DNA of 64,000 nt from Neisseriaceae bacterium CLB008 (GTDB taxonomy: Bacteria > Pseudomonadota > Gammaproteobacteria > Burkholderiales > Neisseriaceae): positions 806,001-870,000 of the forward strand of contig CP166133.1 of NCBI GenBank assembly GCA_041228285.1, given 5' to 3'. Both the position numbers and the translations under genes were made by a program. Position 1 is the stretch's first letter. Each line of letters begins with the position of its first letter. The notes under the pieces are model-generated. The model saw only the letters and a program-made list of their open reading frames with translations, had not been told where the DNA came from and searched no databases. Below are positions 7,900 to 17,380 of this stretch, piece after piece.

Positions 7900-9279
7900 T
7901 TAGTGCTCCTCATCTTGAGATGAAAATAGGTTGTGAGGTTGAAAAGGTAGGTGCTCGCTGTGTTGATTCGGGCCTTTGCGCACGATTTGCAACATGTAGT
8001 AAATCCCGATCCCGAAGAGTAAGAAATACGACACCACAAACAGTCCCAAAGATAGGCTCATGTGGCCGACTGGGTGTAGCGTCACGGCGTCTTTGGTTTT
8101 CATGAGGCCATACACAATCCACGGTTGGCGGCCCACTTCAGTGGTGAACCAGCCAGCCAGGATGGCGATCAAGCCAGAAGGGCCCATTAAAAAGATGAAG
8201 CGTAAAAAGAGCTTGTTGTCGAACAGGGTATTTTTTTTGCGTAACCATAGGCTCCAAAAACCGGCCAATACCATCAAGAAGCCTAGGCCGGCCATGATGC
8301 GGAAGGTCCAGAACACAACTAAGGAGTTGGCGCGCTCGTCTTTAGGAAAGTCTTTTAGTGCCGGCACTTGCTTGTCTAAGCTGTGGGTCAGAATCAAGCT
8401 GCCTAAGGCAGGGATTTCGACCTTATATTTGGTGCGCTCAGCTTCATTGTCGGGGATGCCAAACAGGATCAAAGGCGTGGGTTCGTCGCCGATGTTTTCC
8501 CAATGGCCTTCCATGGCGGCAATTTTAGCGGGCTGGTGTTTTAAGGTGTTTAAGCCGTGTAGGTCACCGACCACTACTTGAACACAGGCGCTGATGAGCG
8601 CCATCCACATGGCCATAGACAGCATTTTTTTCACTTCAGGCGTGCGGTTACCGCGCAAGAGGTGCCAAGCAGAAGAGGCCGCTACAAAAAATGAGGTGGC
8701 CACAAAGGCTGCAACCGTCATGTGCACTAAGCGGTAGGGGAAGGATGGATTGAAAATAACGGCAAACCAATCCACGGGAATCACCTGGCCGTTGACGATT
8801 TCAATGCCTTGTGGGGTTTGCATCCAGCTATTGGAGGCCAAAATCCAAAAGGTAGAAATAATGGTGCCGGTGGCCACCATGATGGTGGCGAAGTAATGTA
8901 GGCCAGGGCCTACTTTTTGGCGGCCATAAATCATCACCCCTAAGAAGCCAGCTTCTAAGAAAAAGGCGGTGAGCACTTCATAGGTCAACAAAGGCCCAGT
9001 GATGGAGCCAGCGAAATTAGAAAAACCGGCCCAGTTGGTGCCAAATTGATAGGCCATGACGAGGCCAGACACCACGCCCATACCAAAGTTAACCGCAAAA
9101 ACCTTGAGCCAAAAGTCATACAGATTGAGGTAAACCTGTTTTTTTGACTTTAACCACATGCCTTCTAGTATCACCAAATAACTGGCTAACCCAATGGTAA
9201 TGGCCGGAAAGATGATGTGAAAAGAAATGGTAAAGGCAAACTGGATGCGTGCGAGCATTAAAGCATATTCGTCATACAT
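7900..9279 (-). CDS. cydA: Cytochrome bd-type quinol oxidase subunit I (CIO type)
   Basis: Subunit I of 459 residues, the heme-carrying subunit of the terminal oxidase. It starts MYDEYALMLARIQFAFTISF and contains the conserved GRQPWIVYGLM block next to the quinol site. At 459 residues it is much shorter than E. coli CydA (522) and lacks the long Q-loop insertion, which fits the cyanide-insensitive (CioA) branch. It heads the operon cydA-cydB-small subunit. A FNR-like site lies about 160 bp upstream, suggesting induction at low oxygen. Confidence 0.93.
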   Translation of the reverse strand: MYDEYALMLARIQFAFTISFHIIFPAITIGLASYLVILEGMWLKSKKQVYLNLYDFWLKVFAVNFGMGVVSGLVMAYQFGTNWAGFSNFAGSITGPLLTYEVLTAFFLEAGFLGVMIYGRQKVGPGLHYFATIMVATGTIISTFWILASNSWMQTPQGIEIVNGQVIPVDWFAVIFNPSFPYRLVHMTVAAFVATSFFVAASSAWHLLRGNRTPEVKKMLSMAMWMALISACVQVVVGDLHGLNTLKHQPAKIAAMEGHWENIGDEPTPLILFGIPDNEAERTKYKVEIPALGSLILTHSLDKQVPALKDFPKDERANSLVVFWTFRIMAGLGFLMVLAGFWSLWLRKKNTLFDNKLFLRFIFLMGPSGLIAILAGWFTTEVGRQPWIVYGLMKTKDAVTLHPVGHMSLSLGLFVVSYFLLFGIGIYYMLQIVRKGPNQHSEHLPFQPHNLFSSQDEEH

Positions 9280-9436
9280 GGTTATTCTTTCATTCTAATG
9301 GTTTGATTTGTCACGTTTTAATTTTCATTGCATTTGTTTTGGGCAATACTCACCCGCAGCGGCCATGATGTTCATGACTTCTGGTTGTTTTTGGAATTTC
9401 AGTATTTACTGAATTACACGAATCCTACGGCTTTGT

Positions 9437-9450
9437 TTGATTTAAGTCAA
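9437..9450. promoter_or_regulatory. FNR/ANR-type site upstream of cydA
   Basis: TTGAT-TTAA-GTCAA matches the FNR consensus TTGAT-N4-ATCAA at nine of ten positions. It lies in the 405-bp gap between divergent cydA and fbpB. Oxygen-responsive control of the bd oxidase is the likeliest role. The rest of the gap shows no convincing gene. Confidence 0.65.
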
Positions 9451-9684
9451 ATGATTTTTGAGGCGAACCGCTGCTGGCCTCTTGGTAGGGGTTCGCGTGC
9501 GAACAGGGGAGGCATTAGCCTGGTCAGAAATGCAGGCTTTGAATGGCTTGATTTCATTGGTTTTGTGGTTTTATGATCTATTTACATCGGTGGGTCTTAA
9601 ATGCCGATTGGCTTCGTTTACAGCGGTGCTTTTATTGAGGATAATGCTTTTTTTCGCCTTTGGGCGCGTTCACTCAGGTAAAGC

Positions 9685-11286
9685 ATGGTGGTTCATCTTT
9701 TCGGTAAGCTGTGGCAATGGTTGTGGGTGGGTTTGGTGCTGTTGCCCATTGGGGTTATTGTGGCGTCGTATCAACAAATTGATCAGGCCATTTGGGCACA
9801 CCTGTTGGATTTTCAATTGCTCACCTTATTGAGCAATACCTTTTTACTGCTCCTTGGCGTTGGCTTGGGCGTGGTGTTATTGGGCACCAGCAGCGCTTGG
9901 CTGACGGCGGTGTATCAGTTTCCTGGGCGCGGCCTCTTTTTTTGGGCTTTAATGCTGCCTTTGGCCTTGCCGGCTTATGTGATGGCCTTTAGCCAGCTGG
10001 GGCTGTTTGACTATACTGGCCCTATCAGTACGTATTTACGCGAACGCTGGCAGTTTCAAAACGGTTTGCCTGAGATACGCCATGCTGGTGGGGTGATCGC
10101 TGTCATGAGCCTGGCGTTTTATCCCTATGTGTATTTGCTGGCGCGCAACGCCTTTTCCAGCATGGGCCAGCGAGCTTTAGAAGTTGGCGCAAGCCTAGGC
10201 CTGAATCCATGGCAGGCCTTTTTTAAGGTGGCTTTGCCCATGGCTAGGCCTTGGATTGTGGGCGGCATGGTGCTGGCGCTGATGGAAACCTTGGCGGATT
10301 TTGGCACCGTCGCCATTTTTAATTACGACACGTTTACCACGGCGATTTATCAGGCGTGGTTTGCTTTTTATTCATTAGAAACGGCCAAACAGCTGGCTTC
10401 TTTATTGATTTTGCTGGTGTTTGTCTTGCTTTTGCTGGAGCAACATCGCCGTCGTCAGCGTCGCTTTACCCAAACCGGTCGGGCTCAGGCCGCGCTGCGG
10501 CGGCCGCTGCATGGTGGGCGCGCTTGGTTGGCTAGCGGCTATTGTGGGTTGTTATTTTTGATCGCCTTTGTGCTGCCCGTGGCGCAGCTAGTCTATTGGG
10601 CCATCGGGACGTGGGACAATGCTTTTGAAACCGACTTGTGGCAATATGCCTGGCACTCTTTTGTGTTGGCCTTGGGCGCCGCCTTTTTGGTGCTGGTGGC
10701 AGCGCTCGGTTTGGCCTTGTCTAAACGGGCTAATCCTGGGCGGCAGAGCCTTTGGCTGACCCGTATCGCGACTTTGGGCTATGCCATTCCAGGGACGGTG
10801 TTGGCCGTCGGTGTGTTTGTGCCCATTGCCTGGCTGGATCATCTAGTGATCGAACAGTTTGGCTTAGGCGAGTCGGGCGGGGCTTGGTTAAAAGGCAGCC
10901 TGGCGGCACTGTTCTTGGCCTATGCCCTACGCTTTATGGCGGTGGCGTTCGCCGCGGTTGAGGCTGGACTCGAGCGCATTGCCCCACATCAAGAAGAGGC
11001 GGCACGCACGCTGGGCGTGCATGGCGTGGGCCTGTTGCGGCGGGTTTATCTGCCGCTCTTACAAGGGGCGCTGGGCACGGCCATGCTGATGGTGTTTGTG
11101 GACGTGATGAAGGAAATGCCGATCACCTTGATGATGCGTCCTTTTGATTGGGACACCTTGGCGGTGCGTATTTTCAACTTCACTACCGAAGGCCAATATG
11201 ATTTAGCGGCCTGGCCTTCTTTATTGATTGTGATCACTGGGTTTGTGCCCATTCTCTTATTTTCTCGGACGGAGCAATCGGCCTAA
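9685..11286 (+). CDS. fbpB: Ferric iron ABC transporter permease (FbpB type)
   Basis: Inner-membrane permease of 533 residues made of two fused permease halves, as in FbpB/SfuB. Each half carries a cytoplasmic EAA-type loop: LEVGASLGLNPWQAFFKVAL and EEAARTLGVHGVGLLRRVYL. About twelve helices are visible. It works with the ATPase gene, whose ATG overlaps its stop as TAATG, and presumably with the FbpA-like protein encoded convergently downstream. The start has AGG six bases before the ATG. No strong Fur box is visible directly upstream. Confidence 0.9.
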   Translation: MVVHLFGKLWQWLWVGLVLLPIGVIVASYQQIDQAIWAHLLDFQLLTLLSNTFLLLLGVGLGVVLLGTSSAWLTAVYQFPGRGLFFWALMLPLALPAYVMAFSQLGLFDYTGPISTYLRERWQFQNGLPEIRHAGGVIAVMSLAFYPYVYLLARNAFSSMGQRALEVGASLGLNPWQAFFKVALPMARPWIVGGMVLALMETLADFGTVAIFNYDTFTTAIYQAWFAFYSLETAKQLASLLILLVFVLLLLEQHRRRQRRFTQTGRAQAALRRPLHGGRAWLASGYCGLLFLIAFVLPVAQLVYWAIGTWDNAFETDLWQYAWHSFVLALGAAFLVLVAALGLALSKRANPGRQSLWLTRIATLGYAIPGTVLAVGVFVPIAWLDHLVIEQFGLGESGGAWLKGSLAALFLAYALRFMAVAFAAVEAGLERIAPHQEEAARTLGVHGVGLLRRVYLPLLQGALGTAMLMVFVDVMKEMPITLMMRPFDWDTLAVRIFNFTTEGQYDLAAWPSLLIVITGFVPILLFSRTEQSA

Positions 11287-12320
11287 TGTGGTTAAGCGTA
11301 CAAGATCTCAGCGTTGAGCTGGGGCATCAAAAAATCATTCATGGCTTAAGCCTAGCCTTGGCCGAGGGCGAAATTGCCTGTTTGTTGGGGCCCTCTGGCT
11401 GCGGTAAAACCACGGCGCTGCGCAGCATCGCCGGTTTTGAAACCTTGTGTGAAGGGCGCATCAGCCTCGGTGGTGAGGTATTGGCCGATGCCCAGACTAA
11501 GCGACACGTGGCCGCACATCAGCGGGCCGTGGGCATGGTGTTTCAAGACTATGCTTTATTCCCTCATTTGAGCGTGGCCGACAATGTGGCGTTTGGCCTT
11601 GGCGCTTGGTCTAAGGCGCAGCGCCGGCAAAGGGTGGATGAGCTGTTGGCCTTAGTAGGCTTAAAGACGCAGGCGACGGCCTATCCACATCAGCTTTCTG
11701 GAGGTCAGCAGCAGCGGGTTTCGCTGGCGCGGGCTTTGGCGCCTAAGCCTAAGCTATTGTTGCTAGACGAACCTTTTTCCAATTTAGACGCCGATTTGCG
11801 CACCAGCTTAGCGCAAGAAGTCAGGCTGGTGCTCAAGCAAGAAGGCATCACCGCCATCTTGGTGACCCATGACCAGCAAGAAGCTTTTGCGTTTGCTGAT
11901 CAGATAGGCTTGATTGATCGGGGCCGTTTGCAGCAATGGGGTCGTCCGATGGCTTTGTATCAGCAGCCGATAAACAAAACCGTGGCGCAGTTTTTAGGTC
12001 AGGGCAGCTGGTTAAGGGCTGAGGTGGTGGGGGAGCGGCAGCTGCGCTTTGCTTTTGGCGAATACCAACATGATTTCCCCCATGGCTTGGCGTTGGGCGC
12101 TCAGCTGGATGTTTTGGTACGGCCGCATGAGCTGCGGTATGAGGCGCAATCTGAAGCATCGACACAGGTCTTGAGCAGCGTGTTTCAAGGTGATCGGGTA
12201 CGCCATAGCCTGCGTTTGGGCAGCGGTGAAAACGTTCAAGTCGACTGGCCGAGCCAACACGAGGGCCTGGTGGGGGTAAGCCTCAGGTTGGCTCAGGTGA
12301 TTGCTTTTGCGATTGAGTAA
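11286..12320 (+). CDS. fbpC: Ferric iron ABC transporter ATPase (FbpC type)
   Basis: ABC ATPase of 344 residues. Walker A is GPSGCGKTT at about residues 36-44, the signature is LSGGQQQR, and Walker B is LLLLDEPFSNLD. The C-terminal 110 residues form a TOBE/OB-like regulatory domain (VLVRPHELRYE), as in FbpC. It powers ferric iron import with the permease encoded just before it. Confidence 0.9.
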   Translation: MWLSVQDLSVELGHQKIIHGLSLALAEGEIACLLGPSGCGKTTALRSIAGFETLCEGRISLGGEVLADAQTKRHVAAHQRAVGMVFQDYALFPHLSVADNVAFGLGAWSKAQRRQRVDELLALVGLKTQATAYPHQLSGGQQQRVSLARALAPKPKLLLLDEPFSNLDADLRTSLAQEVRLVLKQEGITAILVTHDQQEAFAFADQIGLIDRGRLQQWGRPMALYQQPINKTVAQFLGQGSWLRAEVVGERQLRFAFGEYQHDFPHGLALGAQLDVLVRPHELRYEAQSEASTQVLSSVFQGDRVRHSLRLGSGENVQVDWPSQHEGLVGVSLRLAQVIAFAIE

Positions 12321-12330
12321 GAGGCATCAA

Positions 12331-12364
12331 AAAAGGCGCTGCATGCTTGCAGCGCCTTTTTTTT
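12331..12364. terminator. Bidirectional terminator between fbpC and fbpA
   Basis: Perfect stem GGCGCTGC-ATGCTT-GCAGCGCC flanked by A and T tracts, so it can stop both convergent transcripts. Confidence 0.92.
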
Positions 12365-12385
12365 GGCTAAACTTGAGTAGGCGGC

Positions 12386-13375
12386 TTAGCGGTAGCCTGC
12401 TCGGTCCATCAGCATTACGGCTTGCTTTTGCTTGCTGCCAGCATTGGACACGTTGATGACGTTTTGCTTGAAGCTGCCCCATTTGGCGACTTTGGCGTCG
12501 GGTTTGATTTTAGGGTTGACTGGATATTCCATGTTTAAGTCTGCGAAGAGGTTTTGGGCCTTATCGCTAGAAAGCCATTCGATGAATTTTTGGGCTTCGG
12601 CTTTGTTCTTGGTGTATTTGGCCACGCCGGCGCCCGAAATGTTCACGTGGGTGCCTTTGCCTTTTTGGTCGGCCCAGAAAATGCCGACGGCTAGGTTGGG
12701 TTTCTTCTCCATCAGGCGGCCATAATAGTAGGTATTGGCAATGCCCACGTCGCAACGGCCAGCGGCGATGGCTTCTAATAGGGCCGTGTCGTCAGCAAAA
12801 GGTGGGGTGGCAAGGTTTTTAACCCAGCCCTTCACCATTTGTTCGGTTTTGGGCACGCCAACGTCGGCAATGTGCATGGCCACTAGGGATTGGTTATACA
12901 CTTTTTTAGAGGTGCGTAAACAGAGCTTGCCCTGCCATTGGCTATTGGCCAAATCGGCATAAGAAGACAGCTGTTCAGGCTTCACCTTGTCGGTGTTGTA
13001 GAAAATGGTGCGGGCACGAACCGATAGGCCAAACCATTCATTTTTAGGGTCACGTAGGTGTGAGGGCACATTGCCATTGAGCACTTTTGATTGGATGGGT
13101 TGAAGCAGGCCCATTTGGCTGGCTTGCCATAGGTTGCCGCCATCAACGGTAATCAATACGTCGGCTGGAGAGTTTTTGCCTTCGGCACGCATTTTCTCCA
13201 TCAGCGGGCCTTCTTTATCAGAAACCAATTTAACGTTGACGCCCGTTTCTTGCTTGTATTTGGCCACGATGGGCTGTAACAGCTGTTCTGCACGAGAAGA
13301 ATACACCACGAGGTCTTGCGCCAATACGGGGGTGGTACCAAGCACAGCCAAAGACAACATCCAGAACTTAGACAT
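12386..13375 (-). CDS. fbpA: Periplasmic ferric iron-binding protein (FbpA/FutA type)
   Basis: Solute-binding protein of 329 residues with a signal peptide ending LGTTPVLA. The mature part opens [18 protein letters not shown]. The motif [11 protein letters not shown] carries the paired tyrosines that bind Fe3+ in FbpA. It delivers iron to the fbpBC transporter, yet its gene is on the opposite strand and convergent to fbpBC, so its dosage is set by its own promoter. A Fur-like box lies 22 bp before the start. Confidence 0.9.
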   Translation of the reverse strand: MSKFWMLSLAVLGTTPVLAQDLVVYSSRAEQLLQPIVAKYKQETGVNVKLVSDKEGPLMEKMRAEGKNSPADVLITVDGGNLWQASQMGLLQPIQSKVLNGNVPSHLRDPKNEWFGLSVRARTIFYNTDKVKPEQLSSYADLANSQWQGKLCLRTSKKVYNQSLVAMHIADVGVPKTEQMVKGWVKNLATPPFADDTALLEAIAAGRCDVGIANTYYYGRLMEKKPNLAVGIFWADQKGKGTHVNISGAGVAKYTKNKAEAQKFIEWLSSDKAQNLFADLNMEYPVNPKIKPDAKVAKWGSFKQNVINVSNAGSKQKQAVMLMDRAGYR

Positions 13376-13396
13376 ATTGATTCCTATAGGTTAAAT

Positions 13397-13415
13397 GATA
13401 ATGACTACTATTATG
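13397..13415 (-). promoter_or_regulatory. Fur box of fbpA
   Basis: On the minus strand CATAATAGTAGTCATTATC matches the 19-bp Fur consensus at 15 positions. It sits directly upstream of fbpA, which implies repression when iron is plentiful. Confidence 0.75.
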
Positions 13416-13638
13416 AACAGGATCATAGGCTAAGCCGTAAAGGCCGTCTAGATGATTCAGCGTGTCTATGTCGTGGACGATGGCACATTGTTCCAGAATA
13501 CAACAGCTAGCTAGGGCTGATTGAGCTTATTTGGGACATTAGCCTCAATCAGAAGGGTGCTGCGCCAGCTGTGGATTTTGCGGTAAACCTTTGATTGTGT
13601 ACTCTAAATAATAATAATCCCTTGTTTTTTAATAAAAA

Positions 13639-13656
13639 TTTCACATAACTTTCACT
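13639..13656 (+). promoter_or_regulatory. Pho box of the phn operon
   Basis: Two direct 7-mers, TTTCACA and TTTCACT, spaced by TAAC (11-bp period), match the PhoB site layout. They lie 57 bp upstream of phnC with an AT-rich stretch (TATCTATATT) between. Activation under phosphate starvation is expected. Confidence 0.75.
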
Positions 13657-13712
13657 GGAATGAAATAGTTCTTATCTATATTGACGCTTTCACTGAGTTC
13701 AGGAGGCAGCCA

Positions 13713-14519
13713 ATGACCGCTATTTCAATTCAATCACTCAATAAGAACTTTGCCCGTAAGCAGGTTTTATTTGACGTTGATTTAGACATTCCCACCGGGC
13801 AAATGACGGCTTTACTGGGGCCTTCTGGCTCAGGTAAGTCAACCCTATTACGCCACATTAATGGCTTAACCGTGGCCAGCACCGGCAAGGTGACGGTCAA
13901 TCAGGCGGTGATTCAAGACCAAGGCCGTATGGCAAAAGATGCGCGTCGCCACCGCGCCAAAATCGGTTTTATTTTCCAACAGTTTAATTTGGTGTCGCGC
14001 TTATCGGTGCTGGACAACGTATTGATTGGGGCCTTGGGGCGCTTATCCAATACGCGCAGCTTTCTGCGCTGGTTCACCAAGGAAGAAAAGCAAAAGGCTT
14101 TGGCCTGCCTGGCACGCGTGGGTTTGGCCGAGCTGGCGCAGCAGCGCGCTTCGACGCTGTCTGGCGGCCAACAGCAGAGGGTGGCGATTGCCAAGGTGTT
14201 GATGCAAGAAGCCGACATTATTTTGGCCGATGAGCCGATTGCGTCTTTAGACCCTGAGGCGGCTAAGACGGTGATGCAGACCTTACGCGACATCAATCGA
14301 GTCGATGGCAAAACCGTCATCGTGACGCTGCATCAAGTGGATTACGCCCGTCAATATTGTGACGTCACCGCGGCTTTGAAGAAGGGTCGAGTGAAATATT
14401 ACGGCGACATGGCCAGCATGCAGCCAAGCTTTTTAGAGGCGCTGTATGGGCAAGACGACATGGTCTTGGCACCCGTGGCCAAGCCCGCAGAAACCGCATT
14501 GAATTTCCAATTAAGTTAA
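13713..14519 (+). CDS. phnC: Phosphonate ABC transporter ATPase PhnC
   Basis: ATPase of 268 residues for phosphonate import. Walker [10 protein letters not shown], signature LSGGQQQR and Walker [14 protein letters not shown] are all present. The insert between Walker A and the signature ([16 protein letters not shown]) is typical of PhnC. First gene of a single-direction run phnCDE-GHIJKLMNP, with AGGAGG before the ATG and a Pho box upstream. Confidence 0.95.
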   Translation: MTAISIQSLNKNFARKQVLFDVDLDIPTGQMTALLGPSGSGKSTLLRHINGLTVASTGKVTVNQAVIQDQGRMAKDARRHRAKIGFIFQQFNLVSRLSVLDNVLIGALGRLSNTRSFLRWFTKEEKQKALACLARVGLAELAQQRASTLSGGQQQRVAIAKVLMQEADIILADEPIASLDPEAAKTVMQTLRDINRVDGKTVIVTLHQVDYARQYCDVTAALKKGRVKYYGDMASMQPSFLEALYGQDDMVLAPVAKPAETALNFQLS

Positions 14520-14540
14520 TTTCATAAAGTGAGAATGGTT

Positions 14541-15488
14541 ATGTTTACAAGCGTTACGGCAACTTTAAAATCTTTGGGTTTGGTGTCTTTGTCGGCTTTG
14601 ACCTTGATGGCCTGTGCCCCTCAAGACCAGGGCAGTAGTGCAGAAGCCAAGTCTGAGCCGGCTGAGGCTGCGGCGAAAACCGAATTGAATTTCGGCATCA
14701 TCAATACCGAGTCGTCGCAAAACCTAAAGCAAGACTGGGCCCCACTCTTGGCCGATTTGAGTAAGGCCACTGGCATGAAGGTGAATCCTTTTTTTGCCTC
14801 TGATTATGCGGGCGTGATTCAGGCCATGCGTTTTGGCAAGGTGGACATGGCCTGGTACGGCAATAAATCGGCGATGGAAGCGGTTGATCGCGCCGATGGC
14901 GAAGTGTTTGCGCAAGTGGTGTACAGCGATGGCAGTACGGGTTACACCAGTTTGGTGATTGCCAATAAAGACAGTGAGTTAACCTCGGAAAAAGACATGT
15001 TGGCGAAGGCGGGTGAGCTGACCTTTGGCAACGGCGACCCTAATTCAACTTCAGGCTATCTGGTGCCGGCCTATTATTTATTTGGCAAAAACAACGTCAA
15101 CGCCGCCGATATTTTCAAGCGAACCTTAAACGCCAACCACGAAAGCAACGCCATGGCCGTGGCCAATAAGCAGCTAGACGTGGCCACCTTTAACAGCAAT
15201 GGCTGGGAAATGATGCAAGCGCGTCAGCCGCAGATCATTGCCAAATTAAAAGTGTTGTGGGAATCCCCCAAGATTGATTCAGACCCATTGGTGTGGCGCA
15301 CCGACATGGCGCCAGAGCTGAAAACCAAGGTGAAGGATTTCTTCTTGAGCTACGGCGCCACCCCAGAACAAAAAGCCATTTTAACCAAGCTGAGCTGGTC
15401 TAAATTCCAACCTTCAGACAACAGCCAGCTGAATGCGGTGCGTGAACTGGAAGCGTTTAAGCAAGAAATGGGAAAGAAAGCCAAATAA
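14541..15488 (+). CDS. phnD: Phosphonate-binding protein PhnD (lipoprotein)
   Basis: Substrate-binding protein of about 315 residues with a lipobox (LTLMAC), so it is probably anchored in the membrane rather than free in the periplasm. The mature domain starts LNFGIINTESSQNLKQDWAP and contains YGNKSAMEAV and GNGDPNSTSGYLVP, the phosphonate-pocket segments of PhnD. The start is set at the third of three close in-frame starts (GTG, ATG, ATG), which best fits the GTGAG binding site. It ends directly before the phnE ATG. Confidence 0.93.
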   Translation: MFTSVTATLKSLGLVSLSALTLMACAPQDQGSSAEAKSEPAEAAAKTELNFGIINTESSQNLKQDWAPLLADLSKATGMKVNPFFASDYAGVIQAMRFGKVDMAWYGNKSAMEAVDRADGEVFAQVVYSDGSTGYTSLVIANKDSELTSEKDMLAKAGELTFGNGDPNSTSGYLVPAYYLFGKNNVNAADIFKRTLNANHESNAMAVANKQLDVATFNSNGWEMMQARQPQIIAKLKVLWESPKIDSDPLVWRTDMAPELKTKVKDFFLSYGATPEQKAILTKLSWSKFQPSDNSQLNAVRELEAFKQEMGKKAK

Positions 15489-16277
15489 ATGGATGCATTG
15501 ACTTTGAATTCTGCCCCAAATCGCTTTAAAAAATGGTTTAACTTGCTGTTAACGGGCTTGGTTTTGGCGGTGTTGACGCTGTCCTGGCAGGGCAGCGAAA
15601 TGGCCCCGCTGAAGCTGATCACCGACGCCGACAATATGTGGGTGATGGTGGGCGATTTTTTCCCGCCCGATTTCACCCACTGGCGTGAATACCTAGACGA
15701 AATCGTGGTGACCTTATACATCGCCATTTGGGGCACCTTATTAGGAATTGTGTTTGCCGTGCCGCTAGGCCTCTTGTGTGCGGCCAATATGGCGCCGATC
15801 TGGGTGCAGCAAATCGTGCGTCGCCTCATGGACGCCACCCGTTCGATCAACGAAATGGTGTTTGCGATGATTTTTGTGGCGGCTGTAGGCCTAGGGCCGT
15901 TCCCTGGTGTGTTGGCTCTGTTTTTACACACTACGGGCTCTTTGGCCAAGCTGTTTGCCGAAGCGGTAGAGGCGATTGAGCCGGGGCCAGTGGAAGGGGT
16001 GCGCTCGACTGGTGCGACCAAGCTACAAGAGATTTATTTTGGGGTGATTCCTCAAGTCTTGCCCCTGTGGATTTCCTACTCGCTGTATCGGTTTGAATCC
16101 AACGTGCGTTCGGCCACTGTGGTGGGCATGGTTGGCGCGGGCGGCATTGGCGTGCTGTTGTGGGAGAGCATACGTGGCTTTAGCTTCCCTGAAACCTCGG
16201 CCATTATTTTGATGATTATTGTGACGGTTTCTTTAATCGACGTCCTGTCACAGTATTTACGTAAAAAATTCATTTAA
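15489..16277 (+). CDS. phnE: Phosphonate ABC transporter permease PhnE
   Basis: Permease of 262 residues with about six helices. It has the PhnE regions [20 protein letters not shown] and a coupling loop [20 protein letters not shown]. It is the only permease gene in the operon, so the transporter would use a homodimer. The ATG follows the phnD stop with no gap. Confidence 0.95.
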   Translation: MDALTLNSAPNRFKKWFNLLLTGLVLAVLTLSWQGSEMAPLKLITDADNMWVMVGDFFPPDFTHWREYLDEIVVTLYIAIWGTLLGIVFAVPLGLLCAANMAPIWVQQIVRRLMDATRSINEMVFAMIFVAAVGLGPFPGVLALFLHTTGSLAKLFAEAVEAIEPGPVEGVRSTGATKLQEIYFGVIPQVLPLWISYSLYRFESNVRSATVVGMVGAGGIGVLLWESIRGFSFPETSAIILMIIVTVSLIDVLSQYLRKKFI

Positions 16278-16307
16278 TCAGTCGGTTATTCGTGAATAGG
16301 TAACGTT

Positions 16308-16775
16308 ATGCAACAGAGTTCAGAATCACAACCCCAAGCAACCTTAGTGGCCAAACGGCAGCAGTGGTTGGCGGTGTTGACGCAGGAAAAAGAGGCGTTA
16401 AGCCAGTATGACCAGGCATTAAGCGCCGCACCGTACGAAGTATTGCGCGCACCAGAGGTAGGCATGGCCATGGTGAAGGGCCAAACCGCTGGCGAAGGCC
16501 AGGTGTTTAATCTGGGCGAGGTCACGGTCACCCGCTGTGTGGTGCGCCTAGACAGCGGCGAAGTGGGCTATGGCTACGTGGTGGGGCGCAGTAAAGAGCA
16601 GGCGAGGCTATTGGCCTTGGCCGATGCCCACTTGCAAAGCCCACAGCACGACCATTGGGCCAATACGTTATTGGCGCCATTAAGCGCCGCCCAGCAGAAA
16701 AAAATCAAGCAGCAGCAACAGCAGGTTGCCGCCACCAAGGTTGATTTCTTCACTTTGGTCAGAGGAGAGGATTGA
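16308..16775 (+). CDS. phnG: C-P lyase subunit PhnG
   Basis: Subunit of the PhnGHIJ core complex, 155 residues. The conserved segments RAPEVGMAMVKGQTAGEGQV and FNLGEVTVTRCVVRL are visible. With PhnH, PhnI and PhnL it acts in the step that displaces adenine from ATP to form the ribosyl triphosphate phosphonate. Its stop overlaps the phnH start (TGATG). Confidence 0.93.
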   Translation: MQQSSESQPQATLVAKRQQWLAVLTQEKEALSQYDQALSAAPYEVLRAPEVGMAMVKGQTAGEGQVFNLGEVTVTRCVVRLDSGEVGYGYVVGRSKEQARLLALADAHLQSPQHDHWANTLLAPLSAAQQKKIKQQQQQVAATKVDFFTLVRGED

Positions 16776-17380
16776 TGCAACAGCATTTAGTGAAGGGTTT
16801 TAACGACCCAGTTCAAGCCGCGCAGCAGGTGTTTCGGCAAACCCTAACCGCTTTGAGCGAGCCTGGCGTGGCGGTGGCGCTAGACGCCAGCGCCCAGTTC
16901 CCCGGCCTGTACCCCAGCACTACGGCGCTTTTGTTGACGCTGTTGGATCAGGATACACCGCTGTGGCTGGCCGACGGCCTACACACGCCTGAGTTGACCC
17001 AAAATCTGGTGTTTCATTGCGGCTGTCCCATGGCGACCGAGCAGGTTCAGGGGCAGTTTGCCGTGTATGACTTAGCGGCGTTTTTGGCTGCGCCCAGCCA
17101 CGATTTTGCGCTGGGCAATGAGCGCTATCCCGACCTGTCGGCGACCGTCATCATTCAGCTGCCGACAACGGCCAGCAGCGTCGACAGCGTGTGGCGTGGC
17201 CCCGGTATTTTAAACCAGCGCGACGTGGCGCTGCCGATGCCTGCGGCCTTTTGGGCGCTGCGGCAAAAGCTGATTGCCTTTCCGCGCGGCGTTGATTTCT
17301 TGTTCACGTTTCCTGAGGCGGTCATGGGTTTGCCTCGCACTACGGTGGTGACACCTTCGGAGGAGTCGGTATGTATGTAG
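16775..17380 (+). CDS. phnH: C-P lyase subunit PhnH
   Basis: Core subunit of 201 residues, PLP-transferase-like fold without the cofactor. It starts MQQHLVKGFNDPVQAAQQVF and has RGPGILNQRDVALP and FPRGVDFLFTF, which are typical of PhnH. The ATG chosen overlaps the phnG stop and is preceded by GGAGAGG. The 3' end overlaps phnI by 10 bp. Confidence 0.93.
   Translation: MQQHLVKGFNDPVQAAQQVFRQTLTALSEPGVAVALDASAQFPGLYPSTTALLLTLLDQDTPLWLADGLHTPELTQNLVFHCGCPMATEQVQGQFAVYDLAAFLAAPSHDFALGNERYPDLSATVIIQLPTTASSVDSVWRGPGILNQRDVALPMPAAFWALRQKLIAFPRGVDFLFTFPEAVMGLPRTTVVTPSEESVCM

Noticed and set aside
9630-9655. Possible Fur box before fbpB (around GAGGATAATGC)
   Set aside because: Only one half resembles the consensus; the other half is a T run.
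9458-9832. Open frame of 124 codons between cydA and fbpB
   Set aside because: It has no binding site, overlaps the fbpB start in another frame, and its product looks like translated regulatory DNA.
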